From contig NZ_JAVHUY010000040.1 of NCBI RefSeq assembly GCF_031085175.1, positions 1-64,000 on the forward strand: a stretch of 64,000 bases of DNA, read 5' to 3'. Source of the stretch: Phytohabitans maris. GTDB lineage: Bacteria; Actinomycetota; Actinomycetes; Mycobacteriales; Micromonosporaceae. Positions within the stretch are counted from its first letter, which is position 1. Each line of letters begins with the position of its first letter. A program made the translations under genes and the position numbers. Positions 8,428 to 14,394 of the stretch are shown here, in pieces. The notes beneath the pieces are model-generated. The model was not told where the DNA came from. It worked only from the letters and a program-made list of their open reading frames with translations, and searched no databases.

Positions 8428-10593
8428 TCAGGGCGTGGGGGTGAGTTTGACGCGGCGGAGGAGCTGGGCGTTGAGGGCGACCACGATCGTCGAGCCGCTC
8501 ATCAGGACGGCGCCGATCGCGGGGCTCAGGGTGAGGCCGGCCCAGGCGAGCACGCCCGCGGCGAGCGGGATCGCGATGATGTTGTAGCCGGCGGCCCAGG
8601 CCAGGTTCTGGACCATCTTGCGGTACGAGGCGCGGGACAGGCGGATCACGCCGGTGACCCCGCGCGGGTCGGACGAGGCGAGCACCACGCCGGCCGACTC
8701 GATGGCGACGTCGGTGCCGGCGCCGATCGCGATACCGACGTCGGCCCGGGCCAGGGCCGGGGCGTCGTTGACGCCGTCGCCGACCATCGCGACCGTGTGG
8801 CCGCGCTCCTGCAGGCCGGCGACCGCGCTGTCCTTGTCGGCGGGGAGCACCTCGGCGAAGACCTCGTCCAGGCCCAGATCGGCGCCGACCGACTCGGCCA
8901 CCGCCCGGGCGTCGCCGGTGATCATCGCGATCCGGCGGACGCCGTTCTGGCGGAGCTGGGCGATGGCGTCGCGGGCTTCCGGACGGATCTCGTCCTCAAG
9001 AGCGAGCGCACCGATCACCCGCGGGCGGTCGCCGCCGTCGCCGAGCCGCTCGCCGTCGTCGCCCGGCCGCCGGCCATGGGCGGCCGCCGTGGCGCCGGGA
9101 GTGGCAGTGCCGCCGGGAGTGGCAGTGCCGCCGGGAGTGGCAGTGCCGCCGGGAGCGGCGGAGGCGGCACTCTCAGCGGCGGAGGCGCCGGGAGAAGCAG
9201 CGGCGGCGGAAGCGGAGGCTAGGCGGATCAGGTGGAGGACGGCGGCGCCGCGGCTCGACCACTGCGCGGTCTGCTCGGCCAGGTCGTCGGGGAGCTCGGC
9301 GTCGAGCTCGCGGAGGAGGGCGGGACCGCCCACCGCGTACCCGATGCTGTCGATCGTGGCGCGGACGCCGCGCCCGGTCAGGGAGCGGAAGTCCTTCGCG
9401 GCGGCGGGCTTGTCCGCCGCAGCCACGATCGCCTTGGCCAACGGGTGCTCGCTGTCGGCCTCGACGCCGGCCGCCAGGCGGAGCACGTCCGGGCCGCCGG
9501 CCACGCCGGTGACCTTGTGGGCGCCCCGGGTCAGGGTGCCGGTCTTGTCGAAGAGGACGGCGTCCACCGTGCGCATGCGCTCCAGGGCCAGCCGGTCCTT
9601 GACCAGGATGCCGGCCCGCGCGGAGACCGCCGTCGACAGCGCGATGACCAGCGGGATGGCCAGGCCGAGGGCGTGCGGGCAGGCGATGACCAGGACCGTC
9701 ACGGTGCGTACCACGGCCTCGTCCAGGTCGCCCGTCGCCCACCAGGCCAGGAACGTGACCACGCCGGCCGCGGTGGCGATGTAGAAGAGCATCGCGGCGA
9801 AGCGGTCGGCCAGGACCTGGGCCCGGCCGGCGCTCGCCTGGGCCTGCGCGACCAGGCGCTGGATGCCGGCCAGCGCGGTGTCGTCGCCGACCGCGTCGAC
9901 CCGGACCCGGATCGCCGAGTCGGTGGCGACCGTGCCGGCCACCACCCGGTCACCCTCCTGCCGGGGTACCGGGCGGGACTCGCCGGTGATCATCGACTCG
10001 TCCAGCTCGGCGGCGCCCTCGACGACCCGGCCGTCGGCCGGGACCCGGCCGCCGGAGCGGACCAGCACCACGTCGCCCGGCTTCAGCTCGGTGGTCGAGA
10101 CCCGCTCGCCGGTCACCAGCTCGGCCTCGTCGGGCAGGAGGGCGGCCAGCGCGGAGAGGGCGCCCTGGGCCTGGCCGATCGCCTTCATCTCCTGCCAGTG
10201 GCCGAGCAGCATGATCGTGACCAGGGCCGCCAGCTCCCACCAGAAGTCCAGGTCGAAGGCGCCGAGGGCGGTGGCGATCGAGGCCGCGTACGCCACGGTG
10301 ATCGCCATCGAGATCAGCAGCATCATGCCCGGAGCGCGGTCACGCAGCTCGCGCACGCCGCCGACCAGGAACGGCCAGCCGCCGTAGAAGAAGATGACCG
10401 AGCCGAGGACCGGGCCGACCCAGTCGACGCCGGGGAAGTCCAGCGTGTACCCGAACCAGTCCATGACCATCTCGCTGGTCAGCACCACCGGGACGGTGAG
10501 TGCCAGGCTCAGCCAGAACTTCCGCCGGAACATCTCCGGGTCGTGCCCGGCGTGCTTATCGTGACCGTGCGCGTGATGTTCGCTGTGGTCCAT
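8428..10593 (-). CDS. Copper-translocating P1B-type ATPase, CPH (CopB-like) subclass
   Basis: Metal-exporting P-type ATPase of 721 residues in the cytoplasmic membrane. The N-terminus is His-rich (MDHSEHHAHGHDKHAGH) and lacks a CxxC heavy-metal domain. The transport motif is Cys305-Pro306-His307 (VIACPHALG), typical of CopB-type Cu(II)/Cu(I) pumps. The phosphorylated Asp349 is in DKTGTLT; TGES and the GDGVND hinge are present. Unusual is a ~60-residue Ala/Gly/Pro-rich insertion in the nucleotide-binding domain (about residues 455-515) containing repeats of PGGTAT, encoded by an 18-bp minisatellite. It is divergent from csoR with a CsoR-type operator between them, so copper-induced expression is expected. 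Confidence 0.93.
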   Translation of the reverse strand: MDHSEHHAHGHDKHAGHDPEMFRRKFWLSLALTVPVVLTSEMVMDWFGYTLDFPGVDWVGPVLGSVIFFYGGWPFLVGGVRELRDRAPGMMLLISMAITVAYAASIATALGAFDLDFWWELAALVTIMLLGHWQEMKAIGQAQGALSALAALLPDEAELVTGERVSTTELKPGDVVLVRSGGRVPADGRVVEGAAELDESMITGESRPVPRQEGDRVVAGTVATDSAIRVRVDAVGDDTALAGIQRLVAQAQASAGRAQVLADRFAAMLFYIATAAGVVTFLAWWATGDLDEAVVRTVTVLVIACPHALGLAIPLVIALSTAVSARAGILVKDRLALERMRTVDAVLFDKTGTLTRGAHKVTGVAGGPDVLRLAAGVEADSEHPLAKAIVAAADKPAAAKDFRSLTGRGVRATIDSIGYAVGGPALLRELDAELPDDLAEQTAQWSSRGAAVLHLIRLASASAAAASPGASAAESAASAAPGGTATPGGTATPGGTATPGATAAAHGRRPGDDGERLGDGGDRPRVIGALALEDEIRPEARDAIAQLRQNGVRRIAMITGDARAVAESVGADLGLDEVFAEVLPADKDSAVAGLQERGHTVAMVGDGVNDAPALARADVGIAIGAGTDVAIESAGVVLASSDPRGVTGVIRLSRASYRKMVQNLAWAAGYNIIAIPLAAGVLAWAGLTLSPAIGAVLMSGSTIVVALNAQLLRRVKLTPTP
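9094..9147. repeat. 18-bp minisatellite inside the copper ATPase gene
   Basis: Three perfect head-to-tail copies of GCCGGGAGTGGCAGTGCC (9094-9111, 9112-9129, 9130-9147) and a partial fourth. The period is a multiple of three, so the reading frame is kept; it encodes Gly-Gly-Thr-Ala-Thr-Pro repeats in the ATPase nucleotide-binding domain. Confidence 0.95.
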
Positions 10594-10603
10594 GGCCTGT
10601 ACT

Positions 10604-10620
10604 ATACCCCCCTAGGGTAT
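10604..10620. promoter_or_regulatory. CsoR-type operator
   Basis: Inverted repeat ATACCC-CCCTA-GGGTAT lies in the 62-base spacer between the divergent copper ATPase and csoR genes. GC-tract palindromes of this kind (TACCC..GGGTA) are the known binding sites of CsoR repressors, which release DNA when Cu(I) binds. The position would let one operator control both directions. Confidence 0.8.
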
Positions 10621-10655
10621 GTGCCGCGAGTACGATGGGGCAGGGAGAGGATGAC

Positions 10656-10958
10656 ATGGACGACACTTCGCACGCACACCACGGATACATCCACCAGAAG
10701 GACGACTACCTCAAGCGGCTGCGCCGCATCGAGGGGCAGGCGCGCGGGCTGCAGCGCATGGTCGAGGAGGAGAAGTACTGCATCGACATCCTGACCCAGG
10801 TGTCAGCGATGACGAAGGCACTCCAGTCGGTCGCGCTCGGCCTGCTCGAGGAGCACCTCAGCCACTGCGTGGCCCAGGCGGCCCAGGCCGGCGGCCCCGA
10901 GGCCGACGAGAAGATCCGCGAGGCCTCGGACGCCATCGCCAGGCTGGTCCGCTCGTAG
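10656..10958 (+). CDS. csoR: CsoR-family copper-sensing repressor
   Basis: All-helical metal-sensing repressor of 100 residues (DUF156 fold). The Cu(I) ligands are visible with the exact family spacing: Cys42 (KYCIDI), His67 and Cys71 (EEHLSHC). The conserved DNA-contact helix KRLRRIEGQARGLQRMVEE is present. ATG 10656 is chosen because GGGAGAGG lies 5 bases before it. It probably represses itself and the divergent ATPase through the ATACCC-N5-GGGTAT site. The methyltransferase gene starts on the base after its stop codon. Confidence 0.95.
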   Translation: MDDTSHAHHGYIHQKDDYLKRLRRIEGQARGLQRMVEEEKYCIDILTQVSAMTKALQSVALGLLEEHLSHCVAQAAQAGGPEADEKIREASDAIARLVRS

Positions 10959-11726
10959 ATGACCTCCTTCGACGAGCTGGTCGAGGAGGGGGCCGCCGCG
11001 CCGGTGGAGGGGTGGGACTTCTCCTGGTTCGCCGGGCGGGCGACCGAGGAGCGGCCACCCTGGGGGTACGCGCGGCTGATGGGCCGGCGCATGGCCACCG
11101 CCGAGGCCGGCCTCGACGTGCAGACCGGGGGCGGGGAGGTGCTCGCCGCCATCCCCGAGGCGCCGCCCCGGCTCGCCGCCACCGAGTCGTGGCCGCCCAA
11201 CGTGGCGGTGGCCCGGCGAAACCTCGCACCGCTGGGCGGGACGGTGTACGAGGTGGCCGACGACGCCGACCTGCCGTTCGCGGCGGAGTCGTTCGACCTG
11301 GTGGTGAGCCGCCACCCCACCCTCACCCGGTGGGACGAGATCGCCCGGGTGCTCCGCCCCGGCGGCACGTACCTGTCGCAGCAGATCGGCAACGGCACGA
11401 TGCGCGAGCTGACCGTGGCGATGATGGGCCCGGTACCGGCCGGCACCGCCCGCGACCCGCACCGGGCCGTCGCCGCCGCGCGGGAGGCCGGGCTGACCGT
11501 GGTCAACCTGCGGGAGGCGGCGCTGCGGGCGGAGTTCTTCGACGTCGGGGCGGTCGTGCACTTCCTGCGCAAGGTGATCTGGACGGTGCCCGGCTTCACC
11601 GTCGAGGCCTACCGCGACCAGCTCCGCGCCGTGCACGAGCGGATCCGGGCGGAGGGGGCGTTCGTCGCCTGGAGCCGCCGCTTCCTCGTCGAGGCGACGA
11701 AACCGGCGCTGAGGGGTCCGGCCTGA
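10959..11726 (+). CDS. Class I SAM-dependent methyltransferase
   Basis: A 255-residue Rossmann-fold methyltransferase. The SAM-binding loop is LDVQTGGGEVL, the second strand SWPPNVAVARRNL, the motif II region LPFAAESFDLVVSRHP and motif III EIARVLRPGGTYLSQ. ATG directly follows the csoR stop (TAGATG), so it is probably cotranscribed, but nothing in its sequence suggests copper or arsenic chemistry. Substrate unknown. Confidence 0.85.
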   Translation: MTSFDELVEEGAAAPVEGWDFSWFAGRATEERPPWGYARLMGRRMATAEAGLDVQTGGGEVLAAIPEAPPRLAATESWPPNVAVARRNLAPLGGTVYEVADDADLPFAAESFDLVVSRHPTLTRWDEIARVLRPGGTYLSQQIGNGTMRELTVAMMGPVPAGTARDPHRAVAAAREAGLTVVNLREAALRAEFFDVGAVVHFLRKVIWTVPGFTVEAYRDQLRAVHERIRAEGAFVAWSRRFLVEATKPALRGPA

Positions 11727-11733
11727 CCGGCGG

Positions 11734-12618
11734 TCACGCCGGGCGGAGGAGCGACGAGGCCAGGGTCTTGACGGCCGCCACCGTCGCGTAGCCGCGCCAG
11801 GCCAGGGCCGCGGCCGGGGAACCGGCGGCGAAGTCCACGCTCCAGCCGCCGTCCTCGCCCTGCGCGGCGGCGAGGCGGGCCAGATCGGCCTCGACCAGGG
11901 CGGGCGGCAGCAGGTCGCGGACCGGCCCGGGGTGTGGCGCGAAGTCCAGCGGGCGCATCGACTCGCCCTCGATGCCGCCCTCGACCGGCACCGTGCCGGA
12001 CGCCGGCAGAAACCCGACGAGCCGCCGCGCCTCACCGTCCGCGCCCGGCCACGTGCCGTCCGCCGCGTCCAGGAAGAGCAGCATGAACCGGTACTCCAGC
12101 GCGTGCCCGAGCGCGGTCAGCGCGGCGATCCGCTCCCGGCAGTACGCGCTGGCGCGGGCCAGCCACGGATGGTCGCGTACCGCCGGGTCGTGGCGGGCGA
12201 CCAGGTGCGCGGCCGCGGCGACGGCGCAGGTGATCTGCGCGGACGACGCGGTGGTGCCGGCCTCGGTCCAGACCCACGAGGAGCCGGCCGGCTCGGTGAC
12301 CGGCAGCGCGAACGGCAGGCCGCCGTCGCCGAGCGTGACCGAGTCGAGCCAGTCGCAGAGCGGTACGCCGAACTCGCCGCCCCCGGCCTCCGCCAGCACC
12401 TCGAACGCGTGCAGCGCCCCGGCCGGCTGGCTCTCCGGCGAGCGCAGGTCGGGCTCCAGCCCCCAGCCGAAGCCGCCGTCCGGATTGCGGTAGGCGGCGA
12501 GGGCGGCCAGGGCCCCCGCGCCCCCGTCGCGGCCGGTCACCAGGTCGAAGCGGCGCCGGTCGATCAGCCGCGCGTTGCCGTTCAGGAACGCCGCGGCCCG
12601 GGTCAGATAGCTCTCCAT
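11734..12618 (-). CDS. Prenyltransferase/squalene-oxidase-repeat-like protein
   Basis: A 294-residue, mostly helical protein with repeats of the alpha/alpha-toroid type (AAYRNPDGGFGWGLEPD, AQGEDGGWSVDFAAG). Databases usually call such proteins prenyltransferases from the DGGFGWGLEPD motif, but I see no DxDD protonation motif or other catalytic signature of terpene cyclases, so an enzymatic role is not supported. ATG 12618 (MESYLTRAAAFL) fits better than an in-frame codon at 12669. It is convergent with the methyltransferase gene, 7 bases apart. Confidence 0.65.
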   Translation of the reverse strand: MESYLTRAAAFLNGNARLIDRRRFDLVTGRDGGAGALAALAAYRNPDGGFGWGLEPDLRSPESQPAGALHAFEVLAEAGGGEFGVPLCDWLDSVTLGDGGLPFALPVTEPAGSSWVWTEAGTTASSAQITCAVAAAAHLVARHDPAVRDHPWLARASAYCRERIAALTALGHALEYRFMLLFLDAADGTWPGADGEARRLVGFLPASGTVPVEGGIEGESMRPLDFAPHPGPVRDLLPPALVEADLARLAAAQGEDGGWSVDFAAGSPAAALAWRGYATVAAVKTLASSLLRPA

Positions 12619-12652
12619 GGGCCCATGGTGCCCACCGTGCGGCGCTCCCGGC

Positions 12653-12682
12653 TTGAACAAAAGAGACACCGGGGCGTATCAG
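12653..12682 (+). promoter_or_regulatory. Possible sigma70-like promoter upstream of the ECF sigma gene
   Basis: TTGAAC (12653-12658), an 18-base spacer and TATCAG (12677-12682) resemble a housekeeping promoter. The sigma-factor ATG is 133 bases further, so a long leader would follow. Support is by sequence only. Confidence 0.35.
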
Positions 12683-12814
12683 CGGGACGTGTGGAGCGCT
12701 CATGTCTACGTGATGCCAAAATCGATCCCGTCCGATCAGCACTGTCCCGGCGCGCGCCGTGGACGTGCCGGCCGGCCGTTCGCGAGAATGGGGCCGGCGA
12801 TCCGGGGGGACGGG

Positions 12815-13399
12815 ATGGACCCATTGGCGGAGGCGGACGCGCGCGATCTCGTCGAGCGGGTGCGGGATGGCGACAGTGACGCGTGGGCGGCGCTGACCGA
12901 GCGGTACGTCGGTCTCCTGTGGGCCGTGGCGCGGAGCATGCGGCTGAGCGAGGCGGACGCCGCCGACGCGGTGCAGACCACCTGGCTGCGGCTGGTCGAG
13001 GCGCTCGACGGGCTGCGCGACCCGGCGCGCATCGGCTCCTGGCTGGCGACCACGATGCGGCGGGAGTGCCTGGCGGTGCTCCGCCGCCGCGCGCGGGTGG
13101 TGTCGGCGGACGGCTGGGACCAGGTCGCCGGCGACACGGCCGCGCTCGACGAGGCACTGTTGCGGCGGGAGCGGGACGCGGCGCTGTGGCGGGCGTTCAA
13201 GGGGCTCGGGCCGCGCTGCCAGTCGCTGCTGCGGATGCTGATGGCCGACCCGGCACCGTCGTACGCGGAGGTCTCCGCGGCGCTCGACATGCCGGTCGGC
13301 GGCATCGGCCCGACCCGGCGCCGCTGCCTCGACAACCTTCGCAAGATCATGCTGACCGGGGCGCATCCGTTCGAGGCCCCGTCACCAGGAAACGTGTGA
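12815..13399 (+). CDS. ECF-family RNA polymerase sigma factor
   Basis: A 194-residue sigma-70-like protein with region 2 (AWAALTERYVGLLWAVARSM ... ADAVQTTWLRLVEAL) and region 4 (LGPRCQSLLRMLM ... YAEVSAALDMPVGGIGPTRRRCLDNLR). No C-terminal extension. ATG 12815 has GGGGGG upstream. It would direct RNA polymerase to a dedicated set of promoters. No zinc-binding anti-sigma factor (HxxxCxxC) or membrane anti-sigma is adjacent. The following gene encodes a small soluble protein and the next, on the other strand, a TPR-CHAT protein. The promoter it recognises is not known; GGAA motifs occur in the divergent CHAT/S8 spacer. Confidence 0.92.
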   Translation: MDPLAEADARDLVERVRDGDSDAWAALTERYVGLLWAVARSMRLSEADAADAVQTTWLRLVEALDGLRDPARIGSWLATTMRRECLAVLRRRARVVSADGWDQVAGDTAALDEALLRRERDAALWRAFKGLGPRCQSLLRMLMADPAPSYAEVSAALDMPVGGIGPTRRRCLDNLRKIMLTGAHPFEAPSPGNV

Positions 13400-13407
13400 G
13401 GCCTGCC

Positions 13408-13489
13408 GTGAGCGAGCGAATCATGAGACTCAGTGCGGTCGTAGCCTCGCGGCCGCCCGCGGCGAAGCGAGGACGGCCGTGAGCGAGCG
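13408..13489. repeat. Dispersed junction repeat, copy 1
   Basis: Begins and ends with GTGAGCGAGCG (13408-13418 and 13479-13489), with ATCATGAGACTCAGTGCGG and GGCGAAGCGAGGACGGCCGTG between. A second copy in opposite orientation lies at 22733-22816; their last 30 bases, through GGACGGCCGTG, differ at one position. In both places the final GTG is a start codon for the downstream gene. Confidence 0.75.
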
Positions 13490-13949
13490 TGACGACGACG
13501 CCTTGATGGCGGAGCTGCGCCGGATCGCCGCCGAGGTCGACCCGGTACCGCCCGGCGTGCTGGAAGCCGCCCGGGCCGCGATCGCCACCCGCCACCTCGA
13601 CCACGAGCTCGCCGAGCTGGTCGCCGACTCGGCCGACGCCGGTTCCGGCCTGCTCTTCGAGGCGGTGCGGGGGCCGGGTGCGGCGGAGAGCCGGCTGCTG
13701 ACCTTCGACGGCGGGGGCGTGCAGGTCGACGTCGACCTGGAGCCGGCTGGGTCGGGGCTGCGGTTGATCGGGCAGTTCACCGGCCCGGTGACCGAGTGCG
13801 GCGTGGAGCGCGGCGACGGCGGCAGCGTCGAGGTCGACGTCGACGAGCTGGGCCGTTTTGTGGCCGACGGCGTCCCACCCGGCCCGATCCGGCTCCGCTA
13901 CCGCTCCGAGATCGGCCAGCTGGTGCGGACCGCGTGGCTGGTCCCGTGA
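13479..13949 (+). CDS. Small soluble protein linked to the ECF sigma factor; candidate sigma regulator
   Basis: A 156-residue protein of no family I can name with certainty. The first ~50 residues are helical and acidic (LMAELRRIAAEVDPVPPGVLEAARAA), followed by a beta-rich half with alternating Val/Asp (VQVDVDLEPAG, VEVDVDELGRF). It has one cysteine, no membrane span and no zinc anti-sigma motif. It lies 79 bases after the sigma gene. The GTG start is supplied by the junction repeat. Gene order suggests it modulates the sigma factor or is a substrate of the CHAT or S8 peptidase, but this is inference. Confidence 0.7.
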   Translation: MSERDDDALMAELRRIAAEVDPVPPGVLEAARAAIATRHLDHELAELVADSADAGSGLLFEAVRGPGAAESRLLTFDGGGVQVDVDLEPAGSGLRLIGQFTGPVTECGVERGDGGSVEVDVDELGRFVADGVPPGPIRLRYRSEIGQLVRTAWLVP

Positions 13950-14010
13950 GGGACGCCCGCCCGGCACCGCCCACCCAGCCCCGCGGCACCGCCGGGCCGC
14001 CTGGCGCCAG

Positions 14011-14385
14011 GCCCGCGAGCGCCAGGCTCGCGTGTGCTCGGCCTACAGCGCGAAGGCTCGCGTCCGCAGGGCCCGCGAGCGTCAGCCCCGCGAGCGTCAG
14101 GCCCGCGTGCGCTCGACCCACGGCCAGAAGGCCTGCGTCCGCCGGGCCCGCAACCAAAATGCCCGCGTCCGCGGGGCTCGCGAGCGTCAGGCCCGCGTGT
14201 GCTCGGCCCACGGCCAGAAGGCCCACGGCCAGAAGGCCCGCGAGCGCCGGGCCCGCAACCAAAATGCCCGCGTCCGCGGGGCCCGCGGGCGGAAGGCCCG
14301 CGAGCACCGAGCCCGACAACGCCACGCCCGCGAGCAAGAGGCCGGCGTGCGCGGGCCTCGCGGGCGGAAGGCCCGTGAGCAGCGT
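14011..14385. repeat. 25-unit, 15-bp minisatellite between convergent genes
   Basis: Exactly 25 consecutive 15-bp units with no indels fill most of the 445-base gap between the stop codons of the 156-residue protein gene (13949) and the CHAT gene (14395). Units such as GCCCGCGAGCGTCAG, GCCCGCGTGTGCTCG, GCCCACGGCCAGAAG, GCCCGCAACCAAAAT and GCCCGCGTCCGCGGG recur in a partly repeated order, showing higher-order duplication. No credible gene lies in the gap. Confidence 0.92.
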
Positions 14386-14394
14386 CGGGAAAGG

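Noticed and set aside
11734-12618. Terpene cyclase or prenyltransferase enzyme
   Set aside because: Only the helical repeat motif is present; no DxDD or DDxxD-type catalytic motif was found.
14011-14385. Tandem 15-bp array as a CRISPR-like array
   Set aside because: Units are contiguous with no unique spacers, the period is only 15 bp, and there are no cas genes.
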